DNA of 64,000 nt, from contig CM055728.1 of NCBI GenBank assembly GCA_029465975.1, forward strand, positions 2,776,356-2,840,355, given 5' to 3'. The position numbers and the translations under genes were made by a program. This DNA is from Dallia pectoralis. Taxonomy: Eukaryota > Chordata > Actinopteri > Esociformes > Umbridae. Below the pieces are notes generated by a model. That model saw nothing but the letters and a program-made list of their open reading frames with translations. It ran no database searches and was not told where the DNA came from. Positions 45,501-49,738 of the stretch are shown one piece after another; position 1 is the stretch's first letter, and each line of letters starts with the position of its first letter.

Positions 45501-46151
45501 TTCGCAGGCTCTCGCTAAAGTTTGGAGACGTAGAGAATCTCAGAGGACTAGTTATCAGGCTGCAGATGTCCAACACATTTTACGAGTCGGCCGGGCAGAA
45601 CTGGTTCACGTTAGACAGCGTCCACATTCACTATAACTGGACCCAGGAAGCTACGTTCAACGCCAGCGAGGTGTACGCTCCTGCCACCTCCTCCTACCAC
45701 TGCCAGCATGTCAGCAGTCAGCACAAATATGACACCCTCCTCACGCCCAGCTCCCACACCGACACCTCAGCCAACTGGCACATCACCTTTACTGACTTCC
45801 AGGTATGCGGCTCCGGGTGGGATCTATTGGTTCATCTGTTTCTTTTGACTTCACCTTGTAACACTTCCTCTTTCCTCTCTGCAGATCCAGGCGTTCAACG
45901 TCATGTCGGATAAGTTTGCGTCGGCCAGTGACTGTGCTACCTTCCTGACTCCAGCCATTCTGATGGGCCTGGTGACCTCTCTGATCCTGCTGTTGGTCCT
46001 GGCATATGCTCTGCACATGGTGGTCCATCTGAAACACATCGACCGCTATGAGGAACACAAAGCTATGGTGTATTTCCCACGTAGGCTCAGCAAAGCTGTA
46101 GAACGTAGAGCGTCACAGCAGTCCGAGCTACCTGACAAGAACTGCCTGTGA
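14271..46151 (+). CDS. atp6ap1l: ATP6AP1-like (Ac45-related) V-ATPase accessory subunit, six exons, 348 aa
   Basis: Coding exons are 14271-14371, 29878-29933, 30618-30694, 43767-44017, 45508-45802 and 45885-46151. All introns are GT-AG, phases match at every join, and the total is 1047 nt. The predicted protein has a signal peptide (1-18), a linker, a His-rich stretch (83-90) followed by basic GKGKRK (91-96), the Ac45 luminal domain (about 105-270) with cysteines 118, 156, 227 and 277 and N-glycosylation sequons at 132, 205 and 213, a membrane helix (about 281-307), and a cytosolic tail of about 40 residues. Ac45 proteins sit in the V-ATPase Vo sector and guide pump assembly and sorting in acidic organelles. 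Full ATP6AP1 is about 470 aa; this protein lacks most of the large N-terminal luminal domain, as in ATP6AP1L. Exons 4-6 are certain family members; exons 1-3 are inferred from splice sites and phase. Confidence 0.85.
14387..14449. repeat. (GT)n microsatellite at the start of intron 1
   Basis: Nearly pure GT dinucleotide run interrupted twice by GA near its start. It lies 15 bases downstream of the exon 1 donor. Confidence 0.95.
14740..15350. repeat. Composite minisatellite: 18-bp units inside a longer repeated block
   Basis: Short units of 18 bp (GAGGAATGGGACAGAACT and a variant ending AACAG) are grouped in runs of different length. Each run is separated by a repeated block containing GTGTTTACATATCAGAGAAC and AATAAGGCCAGAACAATAGA. 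This gives a two-level repeat: three to ten short units per block, four blocks in all. The 6-codon period keeps a frame open on both strands, but the translation is only a periodic low-complexity peptide. Confidence 0.95.
15404..15860. repeat. 77-bp minisatellite array, about 6 copies
   Basis: Units start with AGGTCAGATTATACACAGAT (15481, 15558 and onward, 77 apart). The first and last copies are more diverged, as expected at array edges. The final unit ends in a variant followed by single-copy intron sequence. Confidence 0.95.
15861..16138. other. Single-copy intron sequence
   Basis: AT-rich intronic DNA between the 77-bp array and the palindrome. Nothing recognisable was seen in it. Confidence 0.6.
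16139..16263. repeat. 16-bp-arm palindrome followed by AT microsatellite
   Basis: Arms 16139-16154 and 16165-16180 are perfect reverse complements (TCAAACCAATTCATAT against ATATGAATTGGTTTGA) around a 10-base AC/AT-rich loop. From 16181 the sequence is almost pure (TA)n with a TGTGTGTATG interruption. It can form a hairpin or cruciform. It could also be a fused pair of transposon ends. Confidence 0.85.
16420..17040 (-). mobile_element. Degenerate Tc1 element, Sleeping Beauty group
   Basis: A terminal inverted repeat-like start, CAGTTCAAGTCAGAAGTTTA at 16421, matches the Sleeping Beauty/Tc1 type ends known from fish. From 16650 to 16980 the minus strand resembles the C-terminal part of that transposase: DNA equivalent to the conserved segment near CCCATTCCTCCTGACAGA (16684) and TTTTTCAGTTCTGTCCACAC (16749) is present. 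Frames are broken and the middle of the gene is missing, so it is a fossil. The family assignment is from recollection of the element, not a search. Confidence 0.75.
17055..17375. mobile_element. End fragment of a second Tc1-like transposon
   Basis: Starts GGGCATCCGGAAAGAATTCA, then CTTTTTCCACATTTTGTTAT, and later AGCACCTTTGGCAGTAATTA and TTGGCACACCTATATTTGGG. These are hallmarks of a Tc1-like family common in fish genomes. Only one end and about 300 bp remain. It abuts the Sleeping Beauty-type fragment. Confidence 0.7.
17376..18595. other. Single-copy intron sequence
   Basis: About 1.2 kb of AT-rich intron 1. Open frames here are short and show no family features or splice-flanked exon. No repeat or RNA gene was recognised. 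Confidence 0.6.
18596..19197. repeat. 31-bp minisatellite array, about 19 copies
   Basis: Units of 31 bp with GTACCTGTTAGGAACCGCAC and GGGTCAGAACA. Variants (CCCGTTAGG, AACCACACGG, TTAAGAACC) are concentrated at the two ends, while the middle copies are nearly identical, typical of recent central expansion. Confidence 0.95.
19198..19380. other. Single-copy spacer
   Basis: Short unique intronic stretch between the 31-bp array and the next repeats. Nothing recognised. Confidence 0.6.
19381..19466. repeat. Short 16-17-bp repeats
   Basis: About five imperfect copies of AACCAGGGTAAACTGCC, immediately before the 41-bp array. Confidence 0.85.
19467..19784. repeat. 41-bp minisatellite, about 8 copies
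   Basis: Units of about 41 bp contain AGGTGTATTTCAGTCTCGTC and TCTAGCTACTCCTGGTTAAT. Each unit includes a pyrimidine-rich stretch ending TCTCTAG that looks like a splice acceptor. The last unit runs into the possible exon at 19785, and one copy of the unit marks the left border of the segmental duplication. Confidence 0.93.
19785..20008 (+). other. Possible terminal exon or relic encoding a single-pass membrane segment (copy A)
   Basis: Follows a pyrimidine-rich TCGTCTCTAG that could be an acceptor. The frame continues about 74 codons to a TAG at 20006 and, unlike its repeat-derived neighbours, looks like normal protein: charged stretch EGATKHFLVERAELYND, then a 23-residue hydrophobic helix with FVTFVAAFLCLLTV, then a short SRMKED tail. 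I do not recognise the family. The acceptor phase (one base needed) does not fit exon 1 of the ATP6AP1-like gene, which leaves two. It could be a relic of another gene or chance. The identical copy lies at 21405-21628. Confidence 0.35.
20207..20600 (+). pseudogene. Decayed Tc1-like transposase (copy A, 5' and middle parts)
   Basis: Fragments of a common fish Tc1 transposase in order: GGATCTGAGAGACTTGGACA (N-terminal part, 20216), GTGGGGTGTTCCTGGTCTTC (20303), a central TGGCACCAAGATGCATTATG and ACCTTGGGTCCTGGCATGTG (20385-20485), and CAGGACTTAAAGGATCTGCT (20563). Large internal deletions and frameshifts lie between them. The 3' coding end continues into the minisatellite and reappears at 21250-21280. 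Non-functional. Family identity is from recollection of the element's sequence. Confidence 0.75.
20600..21250. repeat. 27/28-bp minisatellite derived from Tc1 transposase (copy A)
   Basis: Units carry CAGCTGAGGTCTAGTGGAAT and CCAGATAC; some are lengthened by AGAGTA. The unit corresponds to the 3' coding part of the flanking Tc1 transposase (CTGGTGCCAGATACC... GTCTAGTGGA). About 24 copies. Ends at the transposase segment TGTCTTGATGGGTCACAGCT. Confidence 0.93.
21405..21628 (+). other. Possible terminal exon or relic encoding a single-pass membrane segment (copy B)
   Basis: Identical in coding sequence to 19785-20008, 1620 bases downstream. It ends at the same TAG. Because the copies do not differ, substitution patterns cannot tell whether it is constrained. 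Same uncertain status as copy A. Confidence 0.33.
21827..22210 (+). pseudogene. Decayed Tc1-like transposase (copy B)
   Basis: Same Tc1 fragments as 20207-20600, carried by the segmental duplication, with extra small deletions near 22110 and 22190. The C-terminal remnant after the minisatellite is at 24066-24095. Confidence 0.72.
22211..24065. repeat. 27/28-bp minisatellite (copy B, expanded and scrambled)
   Basis: Same unit as 20600-21250 but about 1.85 kb long. Between clean runs there are many truncated and rejoined units (for example near 22250-22300, 23030-23290 and 23570-23900), unlike the regular copy A. This indicates repeated unequal exchange or replication slippage after the duplication, or assembly error in a hard repeat. 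Confidence 0.92.
24174..24535. other. Single-copy intron sequence
   Basis: About 360 bp of AT-rich intron. Nothing recognised. Confidence 0.6.
24536..25086. repeat. 44-bp minisatellite array, about 12 copies
   Basis: GC-rich unit of 44 bp with CTGGCAGCAGCAACTGCCCC and ATGTAGCGCCCCTCTGGCCT. A CTGGCAG/CTGCTAG variant and a CCCCATG/CACAATG variant alternate irregularly. Since 44 is not a multiple of 3, the minus-strand frame cycles through all three phases every 132 bp and still meets no stop, giving several overlapping open frames that are not genes. Confidence 0.95.
25087..25415. other. Single-copy intron sequence
   Basis: About 330 bp with no recognised feature. Confidence 0.6.
25416..26770. 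repeat. 52-bp minisatellite array, about 26 copies
   Basis: Units contain CAGGTGTGTACCACACAAAC and GGGTATTAAATGTTCCAGAT. A GGCTTGGG form and a GGACTGGG form alternate through much of the array, giving a partial 104-bp dimer pattern. A few units carry AGATATATACC in place of AGATAGATACC. Confidence 0.95.
26771..28552. other. Single-copy intron sequence
   Basis: About 1.8 kb of intron 1. A small duplication of CAGCTGATCTGGGTATT lies near 26798 and 26825. The 27830-28110 stretch is purine-rich and might be an old retroelement piece, but I cannot name it. No supported exon. Confidence 0.55.
28558..28977 (+). mobile_element. Solo LTR with 5-bp target duplication
   Basis: 420-bp element starting TGTCAGAGCTCC and ending CGTGACA, so the ends are the inverted pair TGTCA/TGACA. 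It is flanked by a perfect GGAGT duplication at 28553-28557 and 28978-28982. Inside are a TATA-like GAGTATATAGG near 28714 and an ATTAAA polyadenylation-like signal near 28922, in the order expected of an LTR on the + strand. No internal retroelement genes remain. A Ty3/Gypsy-type origin is likely but unproven. Confidence 0.8.
28983..29877. other. Single-copy 3' end of intron 1
   Basis: About 900 bp, AT-rich, ending in the acceptor TAATTGTTTCTACAG of exon 2. No other feature recognised. Confidence 0.6.
29878..29933 (+). CDS. atp6ap1l: atp6ap1l exon 2
   Basis: 56-nt exon between TTGTTTCTACAG and GCAG|GTAAAT. It completes codon 34 and encodes an acidic/proline linker TGEDYITDVPYPAVRIRA, leaving phase 1. 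Phase fits exon 1 and exon 3. The linker is not diagnostic of the family, so the call rests on splice sites, frame and position. Confidence 0.68.
30138..30612. repeat. GT-rich minisatellite abutting the exon 3 acceptor
   Basis: Units of roughly 30-45 bp made of TTTTGTATCTAACTATTGTA plus a GT run of variable length. The last unit GTGTGTGGGGGTTTTGT runs straight into the acceptor CAG at 30615-30617, and the same GGGGGTTTTGT also occurs inside the array near 30370. The array therefore seems to include copies of the acceptor-proximal sequence. Confidence 0.92.
30618..30694 (+). CDS. atp6ap1l: atp6ap1l exon 3
   Basis: 77-nt exon after GGGTTTTGTCAG and before AAG|GTAGAG. It encodes GLDGMSLETEGYVPTTETPL and ends RRLLK in phase 0, which fits exon 4. 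The polypyrimidine tract is poor because GT repeats lie directly upstream. Confidence rests on frame continuity at both ends. Confidence 0.68.
30704..32464. repeat. CT-rich minisatellite, left part
   Basis: Units of about 14-24 bp, CTCTCTCTCTCACCACTG with a variable number of CT pairs. It begins about ten bases after the exon 3 donor and ends exactly where the LINE tail begins. The same repeat resumes at 40925, so the LINE split one array. Confidence 0.96.
32610..35108 (-). CDS. LINE ORF2, reverse transcriptase and C-terminal part (832 codons, open)
   Basis: Reverse transcriptase that would copy LINE RNA at the nicked target. Order of motifs: linker after the endonuclease, NNYRGICVNSNLGK, GFLPNNRTSDHIYTL, CFIDFRKAFDSIWH (first catalytic Asp), GVKQGNNMSSTLFNIYI, CLLYADDLVLLS (catalytic YADD), TYLGLKIS, then the thumb with ALYGSEVWGPL and a C-terminal CLLCQQ...HFLLEC zinc-knuckle-like motif. 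No stops or frameshifts over this length. The first Met used here is internal; the true protein begins with the endonuclease upstream at about 38239, but the 70-bp array now separates them. Confidence 0.9.
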   Translation of the reverse strand: MTNKYPHDKDGVNLAVQNVNEIFDKLASLSELKKTSKHSKINNNSEKWFDYNCRSIRKKLRNLSNQKHREPDNQYLRQQYWETLKEYKQTLRTKQAQHIKNQLTEIEESIDSNKFWQNWNSLNKPHREELAIQNGDIWKNHFEELYENITMNPKQKENYEKLKTLEFTIKDSQNPLDFPITENEIIEKIKTLKNKKACGTDGILNEMIKYTSHKCTTAILKLFNKVLSVGYFPDTWNQGLITPIHKNGDKYDPNNYRGICVNSNLGKRFCAIINSRLLHYLNEHNVLSKSQIGFLPNNRTSDHIYTLHTLIDKHVNQNKTKIFSCFIDFRKAFDSIWHEGILLKIMESGVGGLTYDIIKSMYKNNKCAVKIGQKQTDYFTQGRGVKQGNNMSSTLFNIYINELTKRLLESTAPGLTLEDIQIKCLLYADDLVLLSPTKEGLQQHLDILHQFCQNWALSVNLKKTKIMIFQKRSRCQKNRYTFLLGPTHIEHTHTYTYLGLKISSTGNFNLAVNELRDKARRAFYAIKRNIKLDIPIRIWLKIFKSIIEPIALYGSEVWGPLTKQEFEKWDQHPIEILHAELCKSILRVQRKTPNNACRAELGQFPLLINIQKRATTFYNHLKTSDPNSYHHKALQCQEATIEKSHLSQLILRLNSQTNPNPNNPQTIWPNQISKKQKEKYISYWKDITKNQSKLQCYLALNRQYTVANYLTTVTDRKLRKTLTMYRLSEHSLAIETRRHRQIWQPRDARLCLLCQQSRVETEAHFLLECEYYADLRATFFSQIEDKHKQFRETNEIEKMKYILGEIDQYVVYGAKYVASCHTRRDSQLTQHS
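35109..35401 (-). pseudogene. LINE endonuclease, 3' part after the tandem array
   Basis: Continues the endonuclease from the last array unit: SSPLGSSTVDYIITDLDPV, then PLTPISDHSKITIYLK with the catalytic SDH motif of APE-type endonucleases. A TAG at 35165 ends this frame before the reverse-transcriptase frame, so a small indel also lies between them. Separated from the N-terminal half by about 2.1 kb of repeats. Confidence 0.8.
35340..37501. repeat. 70-bp tandem array inside the LINE endonuclease gene
   Basis: The 70-bp unit (ACACTGGGTCAAGGTCTGTG, ATTATATAATCTACAGTACT, ACCAAGAGGTGAGCTGTATG) is the endonuclease coding segment YTYSSPLGSSTVDYIITDLD repeated about 29 times. Longer units carrying GCGCCCAAATGATTATATTA end at 36316, 36677, 36968, 37119, 37270, 37421 and 37502. 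Their spacing is 361, 291, 151, 151, 151 and 81, that is 5, 4, 2, 2, 2 and 1 times 70 plus 11. GCGCCCAAA is the original LINE sequence at the array's coding-upstream end. The 70-bp period breaks the frame. Confidence 0.95.
37502..38239 (-). CDS. LINE ORF2, N-terminal APE-type endonuclease half
   Basis: Encodes the amino-terminal half of the apurinic-type endonuclease that nicks target DNA. Seen in order: SFTISCWNIQGIRS (metal-binding Asn), DVIVLQETW (catalytic Glu), RGRDSGGMLIWFK, AAYIPPSESPYY, NVIITGDLNARTG (catalytic Asp/Asn), and GDSFGRYTYSSPL where it enters the 70-bp array. The domain normally continues to the SDH motif now at about 35270. The likely start is the Met at 38239 or the later Met before DLKSFTIS. 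The ORF1 stop lies 20 bases upstream. Confidence 0.85.
38260..40245 (-). CDS. LINE ORF1 with coiled coil and SGNH esterase domain (661 aa)
   Basis: ORF1 proteins of CR1/L2-type LINEs bind element RNA; some carry a lipolytic SGNH esterase of unclear role. Here residues about 90-200 are Glu/Lys/Gln-rich and heptad-like (coiled coil), then four in-frame 25-residue repeats (about 196-295), a Pro/Thr-rich linker, and an SGNH domain: DIILLMDSNGKFL (Ser block), IIIHTGTNELHA (Asn block) and YDHVHLYKE (Asp-His block). The C-terminus is basic and Pro-rich. All SGNH blocks are present, so the enzyme may be intact. The start Met overlaps the upstream small frame within an A7 run. Confidence 0.85.
   Translation of the reverse strand: MEKNTEDTDSVITTVNIYKNGTILVQGSLSQLQVDFKLIKERAQLEKSSLGEVLSTIDETDNTHISEDSTEQFPKENNSPNSEHAEPSLHFILNDLIKKFALMEVEQVKFREKINTQQPEQNTSQKTNAEQDNCRFTEQLKNIEQNKEKHTRELTDLRAEVKELQRDRENCKTEVGGLKQQLQNREKEPCAIKTQLHTHLEICLSISEEPTSTNQISVTQLHTHLEICLSISEEPTSTNQISVTQLHTHLEICLSISEEPTSTNQISVTQLHTHLEICLSISEEPTSTNQISVTQPTSSTTAPPTTTPLHITRPHSPLPIPTTSSPPSNPPTPLTAAQTSTNLHTSPSRPENKQTDIILLMDSNGKFLQENKLFPQQKAKKMWCPTTQSAMELLNETQLGSPSHIIIHTGTNELHAQQERVATSLNKVIEKATSTFPNTKIVVSTLLPRTDIHPATIQRINARLSRDCALKPNVHLAHYPTLNLDCLYDHVHLYKEVIPSFAKTLKDVSLGRQTTISHRSNGAAPTPPRPIRHPMRFRDKAPLLREEDRQPHNLTPQLNPTPTNYRYEPHPVRPKALLAPPNPTRKTNRQTDIRRNCEWSNKPNPYTDLNLEPHIPATTRCTMSNGKPALFSSDELMKGKKEDTPANIVSHIIDLIRILTC
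39361..39660. repeat. 75-bp in-frame tandem repeat (4 copies) in LINE ORF1
   Basis: Four copies of 75 bp starting at 39361, 39436, 39511 and 39586, apparently identical, with a partial fifth (TTGAGT) at 39661. It encodes four copies of a 25-residue unit with THLEICLSISEEPTSTNQIS. Because 75 is 25 codons the ORF1 frame is kept. Confidence 0.95.
40209..40514 (-). CDS. Small LINE frame upstream of and overlapping ORF1
   Basis: 101-codon frame ending 37 bases inside the ORF1 frame. It is in the -1 relation to ORF1 and the two overlap at an A7 run (GGAAAAAAATAC on the minus strand, near 40237-40243). The peptide is basic with FSDLFKNGEISNLILFTEQP and SIKREGICNGWKK. It is probably the true N-terminus of ORF1 separated by a one-base deletion, or a separate short protein, or joined by slippage. 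Confidence 0.55.
   Translation of the reverse strand: MATLTNKEISPLPLYTEAIPINYPKETKNENTRKQYKQKLLREKPETLFSDLFKNGEISNLILFTEQPTAWHRAIKDHYPSIKREGICNGWKKIQKTQTVL
40925..41915. repeat. CT-rich minisatellite, right part
   Basis: Continuation of the CTCTCTCTCACCACTG array of 30704-32464 on the far side of the LINE. Units here are shorter and more regular (mostly 14-18 bp) than on the left side. Three open frames run through it, all low-complexity. Confidence 0.96.
41916..43766. other. Single-copy 3' part of intron 3 with old repeat fragments
   Basis: Apart from the LINE fragment at 42620-42860, this holds a diverged direct repeat of about 75 bp: 42424-42498 and 43290-43364 share CTGAGGGAATT, CCCAGAG, TCACAGCGTTGTGA and TACCAGG. 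It is probably a shared fragment of an unidentified element. The segment ends with the acceptor CCCTCTGTTATTCAG of exon 4. Confidence 0.6.
42620..42860 (+). mobile_element. 3' fragment of an L2/CR1-like LINE
   Basis: Conceptual translation reads LTSLTVWYNEFSAANRKSL, a stop, then QVVKIAYRIIGAQL. It resembles the C-terminal end of L2-type LINE ORF2 proteins (the TVWY...DRKALQRVVKTAQ region). A TAG interrupts it and no reverse-transcriptase core remains. Confidence 0.55.
43767..44017 (+). CDS. atp6ap1l: atp6ap1l exon 4: basic site and start of the Ac45 domain
   Basis: 251 nt, residues 79-161 and two bases of codon 162. It begins PHGWHHHNHHGHGKGKRK, a His-rich stretch ending in a basic, furin-like site, then the Ac45-type luminal domain: SPLHVAFNGKTCILFKAKRL and RYKNHTFLDLTE with a sequon at Asn132 and cysteines 118 and 156. 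Donor CTAC|GTAAGT is strong. The intron that follows starts with a minisatellite copying this exon's last bases and its donor. Acceptor TTATTCAG at 43759-43766. Confidence 0.9.
44018..45015. repeat. 44-bp minisatellite copying the exon 4 end and splice donor
   Basis: Units of 44 bp or longer hold ACCAAGGAGAAGGCTAC, the last 17 bases of exon 4 with one change, followed by GTAAGTACT, the donor, then ATAATGTATGTAATAAC. About 21 units. The first four array copies keep an intact GTAAGT; most later ones read ATAAGT, which lacks the essential G. A few distal copies (near 44877 and 44966) keep GTAAGT. Some units are broken or rejoined (44640-44770). Confidence 0.95.
45016..45507. other. Single-copy 3' part of intron 4
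   Basis: About 490 bp, very AT-rich, ending in the acceptor TTTCTGTTCGCAG. No other feature recognised. Confidence 0.65.
45508..45802 (+). CDS. atp6ap1l: atp6ap1l exon 5: Ac45 luminal domain
   Basis: 295 nt, completes codon 162 and encodes residues 163-260. Diagnostic Ac45 segments are LSLKFGDVENLRGLVIRLQM, FYESAGQNWFTLDSVHIHYN and YAPATSSYHCQHVSSQ. Sequons at Asn205 (NWT) and Asn213 (NAS). Cys227 should pair with Cys277 or an earlier cysteine in the lumen. Donor CAG|GTATGC in phase 0. Confidence 0.93.
45803..45884 (+). other. atp6ap1l intron 5 (82 bp)
   Basis: Minimal GT-AG intron with a good pyrimidine tract (TTTCCTCTCTGCAG). It is the only intron in the window free of tandem repeats apart from the still open question of intron 3 of DDX20 beyond the edge. 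Confidence 0.9.
45885..46151 (+). CDS. atp6ap1l: atp6ap1l exon 6: membrane helix, cytosolic tail and stop
   Basis: Residues 261-348 and TGA at 46149. IQAFNVMSDKFASASDC (Cys277) closes the luminal domain, then a hydrophobic helix (about 281-307, FLTPAILMGLVTSLILLLVL) and a cytosolic tail with HIDRYEEHKAMVYFPRRL and a final SELPDKNCL. Ac45 family members have a short cytosolic tail used in sorting; here the tail is basic after the YEEHK segment. Followed by a normal-looking 3' UTR. Confidence 0.93.
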   Translation: MQAFNVMSDKFASASDCATFLTPAILMGLVTSLILLLVLAYALHMVVHLKHIDRYEEHKAMVYFPRRLSKAVERRASQQSELPDKNCL

Positions 46152-46965
46152 GAGATGGAGAAAGAGGAGAGAAGATAGAGAGGAGAGGATAGAGTGGCTG
46201 GTGAATGAAAGAGGGAAAATGGCTTGTTGAAACCACAGGCTTTTTCATATTTCCAAAGTTTTGTTTAATAGTGACAACTACTGACCTATGACCTATTGGC
46301 TAATGCCTGGTCACCATGTAGAAGACCAGCATGATGACACGTCATCAATACGGAGTTATTTGTGGGAACATCACAACTGTTTGTCTACCTTTTTTCATTG
46401 ACCGGATCCTTTAAATATATCTCCTACACGAGGTTATTAGATGTTAAAACCTCTTGACAGTGAGTTTAGAGGACGAAAATTGACCAGAGTCCCGCAGCTT
46501 TTAACTCAGCCAGGCAATGAAACCGGTGATGCAACAGTTAAAGACTGCAGCTAACTCTCCCATAATCCATCCTGTTAAACGCCCACACCCTTGGCCAAAC
46601 TGGGCTCGTAGTGTTTGCAGTCTCCGCTCACTATCACTGGCATTGACACATTGCCAACTTCAATCCCATGTTCAATCACAACAGGAGGACTCTTTCATCA
46701 AAGCTGATGGCGTATTATGTGATTTAGCTGTGTGCCGTCAGAGGTCCAGTCTGGTGGTCTAGCACTAGCACAGTGTTTCTGAAATGGTGTGTGACGACTC
46801 ACTAGAATAATGTGGAAACGTCTTACAAAGATAAGACAGTAAAAGTTGTTGTAAACTTGATTAGAACAAGATGCTTGCTATCTAACAAATTATGTTGTTG
46901 TGGGTCATGGCACAAGACCATTTGGGAACCACCTGGCTAGAGTGATGTGAATGAATCTCTGGGGT
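46152..46965 (+). other. Likely 3' UTR and downstream sequence of atp6ap1l
   Basis: About 800 bp with no further coding signal. No clear AATAAA lies within it; the nearest strong one downstream on the + strand is at 47895. Confidence 0.5.
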
Positions 46966-47390
46966 CCACCTAGAACCTCTGGGGTCCTCCTGAACCTCTG
47001 GGGTCCTCTAGAACCTCTGGGGTCCCCCTGAACCTCTGGGGTCCCCTAGAAACTCTGGGGTCCTCTAGAACCTCTGGGGTCCCCCTGAACCACTGGGGTC
47101 CTCCTGAACCTCTGGGGTCCTCTAGAACCTCTGTGGTCCTCCTGAACCTCTGTGGTCCTCCTGAACCTCTGGGGTCCTCTAGAACCTCTGTGGTCCTCCT
47201 GAACCTCTGGGGTCCTCCTGAACCTCTGGGGTCCTCTAGAACCACTGGGGTCTCCTGAACCTCTGTGGTCCTCCTGAACCACTGGGGTCCTCCTGAACCT
47301 CTGGGGTCCTCCTGAACCTCTGGGGTCCTCCTGAACCACTTGGGTCCCCTTGAACCACTGGGGTCTCCTTGAACCTCTGGTGTTACCAAC
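46966..47390. repeat. 19-20-bp minisatellite, about 21 copies
   Basis: Units of GAACCTCTGGGGTCCTCCT with TAGAACC, CTGTGGTCC and CACTGGGG variants. Two overlapping minus-strand frames are artefacts of the repeat. Confidence 0.95.
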
Positions 47391-48580
47391 TCTGACCATG
47401 GCGTAGACTTTCGGGACTTACTGTGAAATGGCCTTAAACGGACCAGCCACCAGTCTGAGATGGTCTACTAACTAGCACAAAATGGGTTAGCTTGGCAGTT
47501 GCTAATTGTTAACTCAACTCTAAAGACTAAACAAGGAAGCTGCAGAAGACTGCTCTTTTGATGGAACCGAGAGACGTAGGTGTACTGAAAGACATCACTC
47601 ACAGTGTCTATGGCATGTGCCCTGCAGAAATGAGCCCTGATGACTTCCCCAATACGTTAAGGAGTCATGTCATTGTCCCCTGGATGTCCTTAGGATGTCC
47701 TCTGATTGCTGAATGGTCAAGAGGATTCAATGAGATGCGTACCACAAGGATGGGTTTTGGACTGCCGAAGTGAAACTAATGGATTTGCCATAACACACAG
47801 ATTGTAACAATGTGAATTTGTGAAGTAGAGTTTCAATGAAAAAACACAAACACTCAATTGTACAGATGTATCTCTTTTTATATGCAGTGTAATCAATAAA
47901 TCCTACTAGGTACGGGAAGGCTATTCTATTCATAATCCAAAGGTTTTACAGGACAGTGCTGTACATATATTATGGTCTGTATACTGTATGAGTATAGCTG
48001 TTTACTATCTTTAGATACGTACCAGTTAAACGTTGTAGTTTGAGGATGGGCAAAAGGACTAATGCACACAGATTGTTTGCTACAATATTACCATTTGACA
48101 TTGTCCTATATTTGGCTTGAAAAAGACCAAACATGGAGCTAGAATTGACACAGTCAAGATTAAAGGAAGATTCAGCAATATGACATCTGGTTGTGTGATC
48201 TGATTATTGTCTGAACGGTCCCTGTTTCTAATCCCAGTACTACCAAAGTCAAAGCTCTGTTGTTCTGTCCCCGAGCAAGGCACTTAACCCTAGAATGGCT
48301 CTTCTTCCTGTAACATTCACCCCAGATCATTGCAGTAAATATGAGTTGGCTCTTTATCAACTTGCCTGGTTGGATAGTAACAGATTAAAAGACACAATAA
48401 TGACACAATAATCACAGTTATCACAATAACTTTCAAGAGGCCACATGTTTTTACTGGAGCCACTAGGGGGCAGTCTTGGCAGCCTAGTGCAGTTTGATGG
48501 TGTAGAATTCTGTATGCAGCGTTTCACTTTCATTGTGTATCAGGATGTCATATTGCAGAGTCAACCTGGGAGTCAACTGG
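47391..48580. other. Intergenic single-copy sequence with an AATAAA signal
   Basis: About 1.2 kb. AATAAA at 47895-47900 could serve as the polyadenylation signal of the ATP6AP1-like gene if the 3' UTR is long. No other feature recognised. Confidence 0.45.
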
Positions 48581-49565
48581 GGTATCAAATGGAAAACATA
48601 GGTACTCAACTGGGGTATTACATTACAAATGGACAACATAGGTACTCAACTGGGGTATTACATTACAAATGGAAAACATAGGTACTCAACTGGGGTATTA
48701 CATTACAAATGGAAAACATAGGTACTCAACTGGGGTATTACATTACAAATGGAAAACATAGGTACTCAACTGGGGTATTACATTACAAATGGAAAACATA
48801 GGTACTCAACTGGGGTATTACATTACAAATGGAAAACATAGGTACTCAACTGGGGTATTACATTACAAACGGATAACATAGGTACTCAACTGGGGTATTA
48901 CATTACAAATGGATAACATAGGTACTCAACTGGGGTAGTCCAATACAAATGGATAACATAGGTACTCAACTGGGGTATTACATTACAAATGGAAAACATA
49001 GGTACTCAACTGGGGTATCAAATGGAAAACATAGGTACTCAACTGGGGTATTACATTACAAATGGAAAACATAGGTACTCAACTGGGGTATTTCATTACA
49101 AATGGACAACATAGGTACTCAACTGGGGTATTACATTACAAATGGATAACATAGGTACTCAACTGGGGTATTACAAAACAAATGGATAACATAGGTACTC
49201 AACTGGGGTATTTCATTACAAATGAATAACTTAGGTACTCAACTGGGGTATTACAAAACAAATGGATAACATAGGTACTCAACTGGGGTATTACAGAACA
49301 AATGAATAACATAGGTACTCAACTGGGGTATTACATTACAAATGGATAACATAGGTACTCAACTGGGGTATTTAATTACAAATGGATAACATAGGTACTC
49401 AACTGGGGTATTACATTACAAATGGAAAACATAGGTACTCAACTGGGGTATTACATTACAAATGGATAACATAGGTACTCAACTGGGGTATTTAATTACA
49501 AATGGATAACATAGGTACTCAACTGGGGTATTACATTACAAATGGAAAACATAGGTACTCAACTT
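48581..49565. repeat. 40-bp minisatellite, about 24 copies
   Basis: Unit AACTGGGGTATTACATTACA plus AATGGAAAACATAGGTACTC. Variants GGATAAC, GGACAAC and TTTAATTAC recur in the right half, where a multi-unit block ending GGATAACATAGG then TTTAATTAC appears twice (about 49340 and 49460), a sign of block duplication. Confidence 0.95.
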
Positions 49566-49738
49566 ACAGTAGAGGATGTTCAGCCATCTATAAGTTTTTC
49601 CTTTTGCGTCTGAAAACTAGAACATTAGAAACACCAAGGAAACACTCAGCATTACTGTTCTATCAAATTGCCACCATATTAGAGATGGCTGTGTTGGGAT
49701 GTACCAATATATCAAACTGCCCAAAAAAGGTCTTCCTA
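49566..49738. other. Single-copy spacer
   Basis: Short unique stretch between the 40-bp array and the TIR element. Nothing recognised. Confidence 0.5.

Noticed and set aside
45789..46058. Minus-strand frames over exon 6 of the ATP6AP1-like gene
   Set aside because: Antisense shadows of a well-supported exon.
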